Numbered from the stretch's first letter, positions 1-8,751 are shown. The stretch: DNA of 64,000 nt from Acidimicrobium ferrooxidans (GCA_020723485.1 DYIU01000006.1:1-64000); one strand, 5' to 3'. Numbers and translations: made by a program. The notes: a model not told the origin generated them from the sequence alone.

Positions 1-362
1 ACATGGGCTACCCGTACTGCGACGACCTCAACATGGTCGCCATGGGACACCCGAATATCTACCCGTGCCTGAGCCTGCTCATCCCGTGGAGCATAGGCGC
101 GCCCCGGAAGTTCGCGAAGATTCTCGGCGAAGCCCTCCGCTGGGTCGGCCCGGACCGCATCATCTGGGGCTCTGACTACGCCGGATTCGGGGTGCAGATC
201 AAGACGGCTATAATGGGCTTCAGGCAGTTCCAGATCCCCGAGGACATGCAGGAGGACTACGGTTACCCTGCGATCACCGACGAGGACCGCGCCAAGATAT
301 TCGGGCAGAACCTCGCCGGGCTGCTCGGCGTGGACGCGACCAAGAGGAGGATTAAAGGCTAA
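1..362 (+). CDS. Amidohydrolase-family protein, C-terminal part (cut by window start)
   Basis: The reading frame is open at the window edge and ends at 362, so only about the last 120 residues are visible. The segment RIIWGSDYAG resembles the late strand of amidohydrolase-2 (metal-dependent TIM-barrel) proteins, in which a conserved Asp near the C-terminus follows a Gly-Ser or Gly-Thr pair. The end (KIFGQNLAGLLG) matches the usual closing helix of that family, where 'I...N...L' follows the barrel. Members include decarboxylases and hydrolases of aromatic or cyclic substrates; the substrate cannot be told from this fragment. A DAPG-hydrolase-like gene starts 22 nt downstream on the same strand, so the two are probably co-transcribed. 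Confidence 0.7.
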   Translation, partial: MGYPYCDDLNMVAMGHPNIYPCLSLLIPWSIGAPRKFAKILGEALRWVGPDRIIWGSDYAGFGVQIKTAIMGFRQFQIPEDMQEDYGYPAITDEDRAKIFGQNLAGLLGVDATKRRIKG

Positions 363-383
363 GCTTGTGGAGGGGGCGGGAAG

Positions 384-1001
384 ATGAACGTCAAGGTCAC
401 CGACTGGTTGCAGGCGGCTAATCATGAGGTTGAGCTCCGACGGTGGCGAGACCAGTCCGGGGCGGGGACCAAACAGTTCGTGGAGGAGCATTCCTTCACT
501 GATGTTTCCCCGGTGACCGTCATGTGGTACCTGATGAATTTCGACGAAGAGTCCTATCGCCTGTGGCATCCCGCGCACGTCGGGCTTCAGTGGGAGAGCA
601 AGCTCCCGGGTCCCGGTGCCATACACATCGCCTGGGAGAAGATACTGGGGAAGATGGCCGCGTACCGCATGCGGGTCGATACGCCTGAGTTGTCTCCTGT
701 CCAGCCGAAGAGCCCTGTCGCCGTGATGACGAACCCTATCGATACGGAGGGCGAGGTCCTGTTCCACATTCTGAACGAGATCTTTCAGGAGGAGAACCGG
801 CTCAGGATAACCTGCACGTTCGTCTTTCCGGAAGCCGCTCCCGACGATTTCGTGGAGGCTCATCGCCGGCATAACATCGAAGAGGTGCCGGGGCTCATTA
901 ACAACGCGGTCCCATATCTTGTCAAGAAGACCTTCGGCTACATGATGGAGCCTGAGAAACTGGCGGAACTCGGATTCATTCTCCCGGCAGACGCCTCCTA
1001 G
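384..1001 (+). CDS. DAPG hydrolase (PhlG)-like protein
   Basis: A 205-residue soluble protein, with no signal peptide, preceded by a strong purine-rich ribosome site (GGAGGGGGCGGGAAG) before ATG 384. The N-terminal part has a YRLWHP..H....W pattern and the C-terminal part an H-R-R-H-N-I-E-E stretch. Both recall the zinc-binding His/Glu positions of 2,4-diacetylphloroglucinol hydrolase, which cleaves a C-C bond between an acyl group and a phenolic ring. PhlG itself is longer (about 290 residues), so this is a short relative and its substrate is unknown. It lies between an amidohydrolase and an esterase-like hydrolase, which would suit a small catabolic group. The family call comes from remembered motif patterns, not a search. 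Confidence 0.55.
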   Translation: MNVKVTDWLQAANHEVELRRWRDQSGAGTKQFVEEHSFTDVSPVTVMWYLMNFDEESYRLWHPAHVGLQWESKLPGPGAIHIAWEKILGKMAAYRMRVDTPELSPVQPKSPVAVMTNPIDTEGEVLFHILNEIFQEENRLRITCTFVFPEAAPDDFVEAHRRHNIEEVPGLINNAVPYLVKKTFGYMMEPEKLAELGFILPADAS

Positions 1002-1025
1002 GTGGCGGTGTTGAAGGGTCAAACG

Positions 1026-2222
1026 ATGAGGCCACTGCTCCGCAGGCTCCTCGGTCCGGTCGAGTTCGAGACATCGCCACCGGACGGCAGTCTCAGGGTG
1101 GGTCTGAAGGAGGACTTCATCCCGGCGGACGGCAGGAGGATGAGGGTCCTGACCTGGTATCCTGCCGCACCGACCTGTACCGACCGGGGACACCTCTATG
1201 AGAGCGGTGTCAGGGGGGCGGCTCGCCCCGACGCCCAGCCGGACAGGTCGGACGCGCCGTATCCCCTTATCGTCTTTTCCCAGGGCCTGATGAGCGCCGC
1301 CGACGGGTCGGTATTCTACACCGAGAACCTGGCGAGCCACGGTTTCGTGGTGATGAGCGTCGACCACCGGGACGCGAACGACAGGCGCCTGCCATTCCGG
1401 GACGGCGGGTGGAAATACCCGCTGCGATTCTTCCCGAGGATGCTGGGCGCGCTATTAAACCGGAACTCGAGCGACACGGTCCTCATCTTGAACACCAGGC
1501 ACTTCAGGGAGACCGAGTTCGGCCTGAACTACAGGCCCAGGGAGGTGTCTCTGGCGCTGGAGTTCGCCGGATCACTGACCGGGAAGCCGGGCTCCACGCT
1601 CGAGGGCATGATAGACCTCGACAGTGTCGGGATGACGGGCCACTCGCTCGGAGGCTTCATCTCTCTGCTCCTGGGGGGCATGACACTCGTGCCCGGCGGG
1701 CCGAACATCGCGATGCTCGATACATACGAAGGGTGTCTTGCTGATGTGGATGCCTGCCGCTCGCGGTTCGCGAAGGCCCTGGGCGACCCGGCGGGTCTGA
1801 GGGACGACAGGATCAAGGCTGTCCTGGCCATGGCGCCCCCGATATTCCATGGGGACATCGCAACGAATGCGTCGGCCATCCGCACTCCGCTGATGTTCCT
1901 TGTCGGCGACAGCGCGCGATGGGAGGCCACGCTCGACAAGATAGTGACGGTCTACGCGAACGCCCGGGGCCCCAGGCACCTGGTGCTCATCAGGGACACG
2001 GACCATTTCGTCATCTGGGACCACCTGATGTCCATTCCACTGGGTAGGTACATCCCGCTGCCGCTCTTCAGGGCCCGCTTCTTCGAGAAAGCCCAGGTCT
2101 ACAAGGATTATTCAGCGGCGTTCTTCAACCTGTACCTGAAGGGTAAGAAGGACGAGGGCGGGATACTCGACAGGCCCAACAGCCCTTACGTCAAGGACAT
2201 CTGGCGACAGCCGTCAACCTAG
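1026..2222 (+). CDS. Alpha/beta hydrolase of the PAF-acetylhydrolase type
   Basis: About 398 residues. The nucleophile elbow is GHSLGG (TGHSLGGF), preceded by a strand/oxyanion region of the form PLIVFSQGL. Later come FLVGDS (likely acid region) and DTDHF (likely catalytic His). This order and spacing match platelet-activating-factor acetylhydrolase isoform II and related lipases/dienelactone hydrolases. There is no clear signal peptide. ATG 1026 is chosen because GAAGGGT lies 6 nt upstream; a GTG at 1002, directly after the preceding stop codon, would add eight residues but has no ribosome site. It ends 4 nt from the convergent gene at 2227. The true substrate (ester, lipid or phenolic ester) is unknown. 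Confidence 0.7.
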   Translation: MRPLLRRLLGPVEFETSPPDGSLRVGLKEDFIPADGRRMRVLTWYPAAPTCTDRGHLYESGVRGAARPDAQPDRSDAPYPLIVFSQGLMSAADGSVFYTENLASHGFVVMSVDHRDANDRRLPFRDGGWKYPLRFFPRMLGALLNRNSSDTVLILNTRHFRETEFGLNYRPREVSLALEFAGSLTGKPGSTLEGMIDLDSVGMTGHSLGGFISLLLGGMTLVPGGPNIAMLDTYEGCLADVDACRSRFAKALGDPAGLRDDRIKAVLAMAPPIFHGDIATNASAIRTPLMFLVGDSARWEATLDKIVTVYANARGPRHLVLIRDTDHFVIWDHLMSIPLGRYIPLPLFRARFFEKAQVYKDYSAAFFNLYLKGKKDEGGILDRPNSPYVKDIWRQPST

Positions 2223-2226
2223 CCTG

Positions 2227-4545
2227 TCACTCGTCCGGGATGGATACCCCGTTTGAGCAGCCGCCCTCTATCCTGCCCGACCAGTAGATCGACTTCTCGA
2301 CGACCACTGGGCGGTCGGAGACCAGATGAGTCGATACTTCCCACTCATCAGGGACGCAATCAGCGACGTGCAGACTCTTGCGCGTGTACGGGGGGACCTC
2401 GACCGTCGGTCCCTTACACGGGCCTTTCTTGGTCATGTAAGAGACCTCGACCTCGGCGGCGAAGGAATTAGGGTTCAGTACCTGGACCCAGGTCTCGAAA
2501 CCTCCCCTGGTGCAGCCCTCCGGCACGTACCACTCCCTTGCCCCGAGAAATTTCCCGATGGAGTTGTGACCGCCCTTCCTGCCATTCCAATAGACCGAGC
2601 GCTCTGCCAGCACATAGGAGTCGCTCAACACCCGGGTCGAGACGCCCCAGCGGTCGGGAACGTAATCCCCGACGTTAAGACTTGTCCTGGAATACGGGGG
2701 CATAACATATAGCGGGCCTTCCTCGGGCCCATCTTCCGTGAAGAAGAATAACTGGACCCCGTTTTCTTCCGCACCGGGATTAAGGATGGTTATCCAGGTC
2801 TCGAAGCCACCGTTAGTGGAACCTTCCGCCAGCATCCAGTCGGTCGCCTCGAACGATAGGCCCATGGAGTTGTGTCCGCCGGTGCGGGAGTTCCAGTATA
2901 CCGACCTCTCAACAACTATCGGCGTGTCAGAGCCGACCATGGTCGAGATGTCCCACTCGTCGGGCATGTAGTCGCCGATATTAATGCTCTTACGCCCCAT
3001 GGCAGAGACCGGGATGGTCGGCCCCATGAAAGGACCATCCGGCGTAAGGAAGACGAACTCTGCAGTGGTGGCGATTGTCTCCGGATTCTGCACGGTGACC
3101 CAGGTCTCGAACCCGCCCCGTGTACAGCCTTCCGCAAGCCCCCAGGCCTCTGCTGCCTGATTCGTACCTACCGAATCGTGCCCGGCTATACGATTGCCCC
3201 AATACATCGACCTCTCTGCGATAATGTCCCTGTCCGACTCTATGAATGTGGAGACTTCCCACTGGCTCGGGACGGTATCCGCAATAAAAACGGTCGTTCG
3301 CGAACGAGGTCCGACCTGCAGGATGGGGCCCTGGACCGCGCCGCCAGGTGTCATGTATGTGATCTCGACACCTGCTTGCTCAGCCTGCGGATTCTGAACT
3401 GTTATCCAGGTCTCGAAGCCCCCGTTCGTCGAGCCTTCGGCGAAATACCACCGCGTGGAGGGCCTAGGCTCCGGTGGACCCGTTTGACCAGGATCGGGAT
3501 CGATGGGAGGAGCCTCGTCGCACACACCCCTGAGTTGATAGACAAAATCGCCCCTATTGCCGACCAGCAAGACATTCTCGTCGCTCGACATCGACATGTC
3601 CAGGAAGGTTTCGGGAGCTTCCACATCTATGAAGTTCCAGGATTCTCCGTCGTAGTGGTGTATCTTGTAATCGACGAGGCCCCATATGCAGTTCGTTGAG
3701 CGCGCGATAAGACAGCTCCAGTCTCCAATTGGCGCGCCGGGGCAAACCGACCATGAGCTGCCGTTGTAGAAATAGAGGGCGTCATTTCCGGCAACCCAGA
3801 CGTGGGTTGGATCCAGTATGTCCACCTCGCTGAATTGCTTCCCCTGCATCTCCGGGGCAAGTGGGACGTCACTCCAACCGGCACCGTTGAATCGTACTAT
3901 GTCGGAGCCGGTTCCCACCGCCCACGCGCAGGAATCGCTGTACACATCTATGTCACAAAGGAAATCCGCGCCGGTTTCCATTGGTTCCCAGGTCTGACCG
4001 TCATAGTGGATGCCGTTTCCGCTGTAGTCCACCAGGACCATTACGTTGCTCGAGCTGCTGCCGGAGATGTCTGTCAGGTTGCCATCGGTGCCGCAGTCCT
4101 GATACCGCCAGTCGGTCCCGTCGAAGTAACCGATTGCCCCGCCGTCTCCTACAACCCATACGTTTGAGTAATCCGCCGCCCATACATCATTGAAATACGA
4201 GAAGTCTCCGTAAATCACCTCATTTGACCAGCCATTGCTTCCAAAACTCAGAATAGTCGAGTCAGCACCGCATGCCCAGGCGTACATCTCGTCGAGAACA
4301 AACAGTCCCATCAAAGCAGTATTGACATCGACTTCCCATTGGACCAACCACGGCTCGGAGTCAGTCCCAGCAACCCGTGTCTCAGTGCTCATGGGCCGCC
4401 ACTGGTCCCGTGTTTGGGAGAAGGGGCTTGAAGGGCTTTCACCCCGGTTGCCATCTGCCTGGCACATCGAAGGGAAGAGGAGGAGAGTGGCCAGGAACAA
4501 AGCGACGAATGCAAGCGGACTCTTGCTGTATTTGTGAACCCGCAT
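2227..4545 (-). CDS. Secreted beta-propeller protein with four 102-residue WYFAEG-type repeats
   Basis: 772 residues. Residues 1-31 form a signal peptide (basic start, hydrophobic core LAFVALFLATLLLF, then SMCQADG). Residues about 60-345 carry degenerate units with a 'YFDGTDW / HYDGQTW / FYNGSSW / HYDGESW' motif every 40-50 residues, typical of a beta-propeller. A short Pro-rich linker (PIDPDPGQTGPPEPRPS) follows. Residues 365-772 are four tandem units of exactly 102 residues, each opening with W..AEG.T.GGFETW and closing with RS.YW..R..GH.S. No transmembrane tail or sorting signal is seen, so it is probably released or bound through the repeats. A substrate- or surface-binding role is a guess. 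It lies downstream of another exported propeller gene. Confidence 0.8.
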   Translation of the reverse strand: MRVHKYSKSPLAFVALFLATLLLFPSMCQADGNRGESPSSPFSQTRDQWRPMSTETRVAGTDSEPWLVQWEVDVNTALMGLFVLDEMYAWACGADSTILSFGSNGWSNEVIYGDFSYFNDVWAADYSNVWVVGDGGAIGYFDGTDWRYQDCGTDGNLTDISGSSSSNVMVLVDYSGNGIHYDGQTWEPMETGADFLCDIDVYSDSCAWAVGTGSDIVRFNGAGWSDVPLAPEMQGKQFSEVDILDPTHVWVAGNDALYFYNGSSWSVCPGAPIGDWSCLIARSTNCIWGLVDYKIHHYDGESWNFIDVEAPETFLDMSMSSDENVLLVGNRGDFVYQLRGVCDEAPPIDPDPGQTGPPEPRPSTRWYFAEGSTNGGFETWITVQNPQAEQAGVEITYMTPGGAVQGPILQVGPRSRTTVFIADTVPSQWEVSTFIESDRDIIAERSMYWGNRIAGHDSVGTNQAAEAWGLAEGCTRGGFETWVTVQNPETIATTAEFVFLTPDGPFMGPTIPVSAMGRKSINIGDYMPDEWDISTMVGSDTPIVVERSVYWNSRTGGHNSMGLSFEATDWMLAEGSTNGGFETWITILNPGAEENGVQLFFFTEDGPEEGPLYVMPPYSRTSLNVGDYVPDRWGVSTRVLSDSYVLAERSVYWNGRKGGHNSIGKFLGAREWYVPEGCTRGGFETWVQVLNPNSFAAEVEVSYMTKKGPCKGPTVEVPPYTRKSLHVADCVPDEWEVSTHLVSDRPVVVEKSIYWSGRIEGGCSNGVSIPDE
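2230..3453 (-). repeat. Four in-frame 306-bp tandem units inside the secreted protein gene
   Basis: Units at 3148-3453, 2842-3147, 2536-2841 and 2230-2535 each encode 102 residues with no length change. Units 1 and 3 begin W..AEGSTNGGFETWIT, while units 2 and 4 begin with EGCTRGGFETWV, so the types alternate and suggest duplication of a two-unit block. Unit 4 alone has three further Cys residues. Confidence 0.85.
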
Positions 4546-4571
4546 ATCCCCATCCTTCGATAGAAAGACGA

Positions 4572-4651
4572 TGCACGGTCCGGCAGCGACTTCGCCGCCT
4601 GGCGCTACCCTCGTTACCCGAGTGATGTCGCAGATCGACCGGCCAAGTGCA
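4572..4651 (-). other. Candidate structured RNA in the gap before the secreted-protein gene
   Basis: The 111-nt gap between two minus-strand genes can fold into a compact junction. A closing helix pairs 4572-4576 with 4647-4651, and inside it 4577-4579 pair with 4607-4609. There are three hairpins: 4582-4588/4593-4599, 4610-4613/4619-4622 and 4627-4630/4636-4639. In the first hairpin one position is a mismatch on the plus strand but a G-U pair in minus-strand RNA, so the structure suits a transcript reading into the 772-residue protein gene. I could not match it to a known riboswitch class. It may also be only a terminator or mRNA-stability element. Confidence 0.35.
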
Positions 4652-4656
4652 CTGTA

Positions 4657-6426
4657 CTACCGCTTGAATCTCGATCTTCCTGCGCCAGCCAGAGATATCA
4701 GGCCGAGAAGCCCCGCGACCACCATCACTGACGCGGCGGCCCCCTGGCCGCAGATATCCGTGACTCCGAATCCGCCTGCCAGCGTACCCTCCTGGCCGAC
4801 AGCGTTCTTGACGTACACGTCGTACCTGCCCAGGGGCTTCGAGGTCAGGTCCAGGTTGCACGTGATCGAGGTATCAGATTCCACAACCACCCCGGTCGCG
4901 TTGATGACCGTGGTGTCGCGCTGCAGGCGGACACTGGCATCGGCTTGAAAACCACTTCCGGTGATTCTCGCAGCGATCACTCCGGTGTTTGCACCGGACG
5001 CTGGGGTGATGGATGCGACAGTGACCGGTATCGTATTTCGAATTGTGAAGGTCACAGGATTGGATAGTCCCGCCTCAGGTTCAGGCGTATAGACAGTGAC
5101 TTCGGCCGTGCCCGGCGAGGCAATGTCAGCCGCTGAGATGGTAGCAACGAGCTGCTTGGGCGACACATAGGATGTGGTCCGGTTTGAACCTTTCCATCTG
5201 ACCACGGAACTTGTGAGGAACCCGGTGCCGTTTACCGTGAGGTAGAAACTCGGCCCTCCAGCATTCTTGCTGTCTGGGCCGAGGCTGCTTACGGTTGGAG
5301 GAACTGGGACGCCAATGACCGAAACACTGTTATCTGAAAAGTTCGCAGTGTAACTGATGTTCCTGGTCATATCGATGGCGACAGCGTAAGGACCATATCC
5401 ACAGAGCAGTGTGTGGACATCGTGTGTTACGCCGTCAATTATCGATAGGTACGCACTGTTGACGCTTGCCACATAGACCTTGTTGGTCAACGTATTGATT
5501 GCTAGACCTTCAGGACAGCCCTTGAGCATCACGTTCTCAATAAGGGTGTCTGTCGACCCGTCAATCACTGACATGTTGCCCGGTGCCCAGTGGATCGCAT
5601 AGAGCTTGTTTGTGGTTTCGTTTACTTCGATCTCATCAGGATTGCTGACAACTGGAATCGTGGCTGTGACGCTGTCGCTGGCTCCATCAACAACGGATAC
5701 ACTGATTCCATAGTAGTTAGAAACATAGATCTTGTTCGTCACGGTATTGATGCATAGATATCTGGGAGCCTCGCCAACAGGGATCGTTGTGACAGTATTA
5801 GTCTCGCCATCTACTACTGATAGACTATCGCCTTGCTGGTTGGCGACGTAGATCTTGTTTGTGACAGGATTGACACGCACAGCCAAAGGGTCACGACCAA
5901 CCGCGACTTCGGAGACCGAGTGCGTGACGCCGTCGATGGTATACAAACGGTCGGCACTTCTGCTGACAGCATAGATCTTATTTGTAGCTGGATTTAGGTC
6001 GATGTCGTAAGGCATCCCACTCAGAGCAATGCTCGCTGTCACGCCGTTTATACTGCCATCGATGACGGTCAGCGTATTGCTGTTTCCGGTCGCCACGTAG
6101 ACCTTATTCCTTGCCACATCAATTTCGAGAGCGTTCGGACCTCCAGGGATGTCTAATGTCTCAACAGTGAAGCTCTCTCCGTCAATTACTGATACATTGT
6201 CGCTCATATAGTTGGCTGCATAGATTGTATTGGTCTCGGGATTCACGCCAATGTACTTTGGGTAGGTGCCCACAGGTATTTCCAACAGGACTGCTTCGGC
6301 CATGAGCGTGCCGGCGCTGCCGAGCAGGATAATCGCTACTGCTAGCAGCATTGCAGCGACTGAAACAAGACGTTTCATGTGTTTGCGAGCACGAGGAATA
6401 CCTGAGACTGATAATCTGCCGTTCAT
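4657..6426 (-). CDS. Exported YVTN-type beta-propeller protein with two IPT/TIG domains and a C-terminal anchor
   Basis: 589 residues. ATG 6426 is supported by GGGGAGG 7 nt upstream. The long basic N-region is followed by a signal sequence (MKRLVSVAAMLLAVAIILLG...AEA). Residues about 45-375 contain eight copies of a roughly 42-residue 'N..TNKIYV.N....SV.DG' repeat, the YVTN/lactonase-like propeller signature. Two immunoglobulin-like IPT/TIG domains follow (starting near VSSLGPDSKNAG and ASITPASGANTG). The tail is a Cys-containing segment, a hydrophobic span of about 20 residues, then RSRFKR, the layout of a membrane anchor or a protein-sorting tail. Such proteins usually act at the cell surface in adhesion or binding. 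No catalytic role can be assigned. Confidence 0.82.
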   Translation of the reverse strand: MNGRLSVSGIPRARKHMKRLVSVAAMLLAVAIILLGSAGTLMAEAVLLEIPVGTYPKYIGVNPETNTIYAANYMSDNVSVIDGESFTVETLDIPGGPNALEIDVARNKVYVATGNSNTLTVIDGSINGVTASIALSGMPYDIDLNPATNKIYAVSRSADRLYTIDGVTHSVSEVAVGRDPLAVRVNPVTNKIYVANQQGDSLSVVDGETNTVTTIPVGEAPRYLCINTVTNKIYVSNYYGISVSVVDGASDSVTATIPVVSNPDEIEVNETTNKLYAIHWAPGNMSVIDGSTDTLIENVMLKGCPEGLAINTLTNKVYVASVNSAYLSIIDGVTHDVHTLLCGYGPYAVAIDMTRNISYTANFSDNSVSVIGVPVPPTVSSLGPDSKNAGGPSFYLTVNGTGFLTSSVVRWKGSNRTTSYVSPKQLVATISAADIASPGTAEVTVYTPEPEAGLSNPVTFTIRNTIPVTVASITPASGANTGVIAARITGSGFQADASVRLQRDTTVINATGVVVESDTSITCNLDLTSKPLGRYDVYVKNAVGQEGTLAGGFGVTDICGQGAAASVMVVAGLLGLISLAGAGRSRFKR

Positions 6427-6513
6427 CAGAGTTGCCTCCCCAAGCTGGTTTCAGGAGAAACCATGACGGCCCCCCGCACCAAATACCATTGCCTACCCAG
6501 TTCGCCCGGAGAC

Positions 6514-6542
6514 AGTATACGTGCAAGAGTACAGGCGTTCAA
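6514..6542 (-). promoter_or_regulatory. Sigma70-type promoter of the YVTN-propeller gene
   Basis: On the minus strand TTGAAC (6542-6537), a 17-nt spacer and TATACT (6519-6514) form a near-consensus promoter. Transcription would start near 6507, leaving a leader of about 80 nt that includes a 7-bp hairpin (6446-6452 with 6457-6463) just ahead of the ribosome site. The rest of the 6427-6604 gap shows nothing further. Confidence 0.6.
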
Positions 6543-6604
6543 TACGCGTTTCGGGGGATTCGTCGGCGACTGAATCAGCCGGTCGTCGCTTCAGTACAAT
6601 ATGC

Positions 6605-7972
6605 CTACTCGTACTTGGACAACGTGTCCGAGAAGCCGGTCTCACAGTTGCGGTTGAAGCGGTTGAACATCTTGAGCCACTTGAGGGCGCCGCCCGGGTC
6701 GCGGCTCATCGCCTGCATCGCCTCGCGGACTACCTGCCCGGTTATGTGCCTCCAGCGCCAGACACCGCGCCCGAAGAGCTCATGGGCGCGCCGCCTCATC
6801 TCACGCTCGTCGTTCCCGGGGAGCGCCCAGCGCATGTCGTAGCGCCGGGTGTCGGAGAGGCTCGCCCCGATGAGGTTGTGGGCCTTCACGCGCTCGTCGT
6901 AGCGCTGAAGGAATCCCGCAGAGGTGTCGCCGGCCTTTACGGCCTCTACGGCCACGTCTCCAGCGATGGCCGCTGAGAACCAGGCGTTGGGCACCCCGTC
7001 CCCGAAGGCAGCGCTCTCCATGGCCGCGGCATCACCGATTATCATCATCCCGTCGCCGTGGATGGGCATCTCGCGCACGTTGCGGTCTAGCCCGGCGTAG
7101 ATGGGGCAGACGTCGAACATCTTGGCCCTCAGGGTGACCTTCGGGGCGATGTCGTCCCTCCAGCGGCTAACCGTTGTGGTGAAGCGCTCGAAGTAATCCT
7201 CGAGGTGCCTCGCCACGTTCTCGACCTTGTCCTCGGTCACGATGAACTGGCCGAGCCCCGGGTGGATGCTGTCCCGGTATACGAAGATATAGAAGGTCGA
7301 GCCGAAACCGAGCGGAGCGACTATTCTTTCGTCGGGCATGGCGCAGAAGAACTCGACCTTGTTGCCGAACTCGCGCTCGACGTCCTCGCGAGCCATCTCG
7401 TAGTCCCATAGCATGTAGAGCTCGAGCGTGTCGGTGGGGAGCTTCTTGCGCAGGCCCGCCTTCAGGGCCAGCCCGTCCTGGGTGCCCGCCGCGTCTATGA
7501 CCACCTTCGCCCTGATGGTGTCGCCTTTGTCGGTGACGACGCCCGCGACCTTTCCGTCCTCCATGACGAGGTCCACCGCGGTGGTGCGGGTGCGGAGCTC
7601 CGTCCCGGCCTCGACCGCCCGGTCGGCGAGCCAAACGCACAGGGGCACGCAGTAGGCGGTGTAGGTGAGGACCAGGGGAGGGGGTATCCAGAGCGAGGTG
7701 TCCTTCGCGTATATCTCCCCGTCCCTGATGAAGTTGTTGACGACCTGGCGTATGGGCCTCTCGAGGGGCGGGTTTCCGTCCCGGATGAACTCTGGCGCGT
7801 AAAGGAACGCGTAGAACGGTATGGCGAGGCCCGAGACCACCTTGTCCCCGGGCGTGACGGAGCGCTCGAGCATGAGCGTCCTGAGCCCCGCGGACGCGCA
7901 CTTGTGGGCCGCGACCGGCCCGCCGAAGCCCGCTCCCACCACGATGACGTCGTAATCTTCGTTCATGCTCAT
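6605..7972 (-). CDS. FixC/geranylgeranyl-reductase-like FAD-dependent oxidoreductase
   Basis: 455 residues. The N-terminus is a Rossmann dinucleotide-binding motif (VIVVGAGFGGPVAA), and the second FAD site is IIGDAAAMESAAFGDGV near residue 335. This layout fits the FixC/ETF-quinone-oxidoreductase/geranylgeranyl-reductase flavoprotein group, which passes electrons between a ferredoxin-like partner and a lipid or quinone acceptor. The start is set at ATG 7972 because it shares one base with the stop of the upstream ferredoxin gene (TGATG), implying translational coupling; ATG 7966 is an alternative. No FixA/FixB (electron-transfer flavoprotein) genes are in the window, so the redox partner and substrate (menaquinone, isoprenoid or other) are open. 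Confidence 0.78.
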   Translation of the reverse strand: MSMNEDYDVIVVGAGFGGPVAAHKCASAGLRTLMLERSVTPGDKVVSGLAIPFYAFLYAPEFIRDGNPPLERPIRQVVNNFIRDGEIYAKDTSLWIPPPLVLTYTAYCVPLCVWLADRAVEAGTELRTRTTAVDLVMEDGKVAGVVTDKGDTIRAKVVIDAAGTQDGLALKAGLRKKLPTDTLELYMLWDYEMAREDVEREFGNKVEFFCAMPDERIVAPLGFGSTFYIFVYRDSIHPGLGQFIVTEDKVENVARHLEDYFERFTTTVSRWRDDIAPKVTLRAKMFDVCPIYAGLDRNVREMPIHGDGMMIIGDAAAMESAAFGDGVPNAWFSAAIAGDVAVEAVKAGDTSAGFLQRYDERVKAHNLIGASLSDTRRYDMRWALPGNDEREMRRRAHELFGRGVWRWRHITGQVVREAMQAMSRDPGGALKWLKMFNRFNRNCETGFSDTLSKYE

Positions 7973-8241
7973 CACCCCCACAGCGTCCTGAACCCGGTGC
8001 CGCCGGGCGGCCACGAGAACTGTATCGCGTCCGGCGGACAGGAGTACCAGCAGGCCCCGCACTCCATACACCGCTCGAGGTTGTCCACGTGCGCCTTCTT
8101 GCCGGTCATCTTGTAGCATTTGGCCAGGCAGACCCTGATGCAGTTGCCGCACCCGTCGCAGAGCTTCTCATCGACGGTGATGAAGTCGCCCGCGCCCTCG
8201 ATCCACTCGACCCCGGGGAATTCCTGGTAGGTCATCGACAT
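7972..8241 (-). CDS. FixX-like ferredoxin
   Basis: 89 residues with two Cys clusters: CDGCGNCIRVC near residues 28-38 and CMECGACWYSCPPDAI near 58-73. The second is the usual [4Fe-4S] motif; the first has the same CxxCxxCxxxC spacing but AKCY instead of CP. The C-terminal GGTGFRTLWG is like the end of FixX ferredoxin-like proteins, which bind to FixC. ATG 8241 follows a G-rich ribosome site; ATG 8235 is possible. It is the first gene of a two-gene unit with the flavoprotein, to which it overlaps by one base. Confidence 0.78.
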   Translation of the reverse strand: MSMTYQEFPGVEWIEGAGDFITVDEKLCDGCGNCIRVCLAKCYKMTGKKAHVDNLERCMECGACWYSCPPDAIQFSWPPGGTGFRTLWG

Positions 8242-8397
8242 GAGAGCCCCCTTGCCGTTGAAGGTCCGCACAGCACATCCGACTTGTGCCGAGGACATTC
8301 TAAACACCGGGAATGGTGCTAAGGCAAGTCAAATGAGTGGAGCAGAGTATCAGTAACTGAAGTGCGTATGGGTGGCGAAAAGTGGCGAGGCTGGCTC

Positions 8398-8751
8398 TCA
8401 GCTCACCGCTTTTTTCACGAGCGCGGCGATTCTTTTCTCTTCAGTGGGGGTCAGCGCCGTCAGGGCAAAGGCGATAGGCCACATGACGCCGTCGTCGAGG
8501 TTCGCCACGTCGTCGAAGCCGAACGTCATATACCTCTCCTTGAACTTCTCCCCGCCGCGGAAGAAGCAGACGACCTTGCCGTCCTTGGCATATGCCGGCA
8601 TCCCGTACCAGGTCCTCGGCTGGAGGGACGGCGCGCTGGCTTTGATAATAGCGTGGAGCCGCTCGCCCATGGTGTTATATGGTTCGGGCATCGCAGCGAT
8701 CTTCTCGAGCACGGCGCTCTCCCCATCCGTCTTCTGAGCCTTTGTTGCCAT
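8398..8751 (-). CDS. DUF1801 / YdhG-like small protein
   Basis: 117 residues. The pattern [17 protein letters not shown], followed by KERYMTFGF and a final '[13 protein letters not shown]' helix, matches the DUF1801 (YdhG-like, sometimes called iron-chaperone-like) fold. ATG 8751 is chosen because AGGAAGTGG lies just upstream and the family fold starts there; the longer upstream frame is not family-like. It is transcribed divergently from the DsrE gene at 8912. Its function is unknown. Confidence 0.72.
   Translation of the reverse strand: MATKAQKTDGESAVLEKIAAMPEPYNTMGERLHAIIKASAPSLQPRTWYGMPAYAKDGKVVCFFRGGEKFKERYMTFGFDDVANLDDGVMWPIAFALTALTPTEEKRIAALVKKAVS

Noticed and set aside
4572-4651. Cyclic di-GMP (GEMM) or cobalamin riboswitch
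   Set aside because: Consensus blocks such as GCAAAGC or the B12 box are missing; kept only as an unnamed structure.
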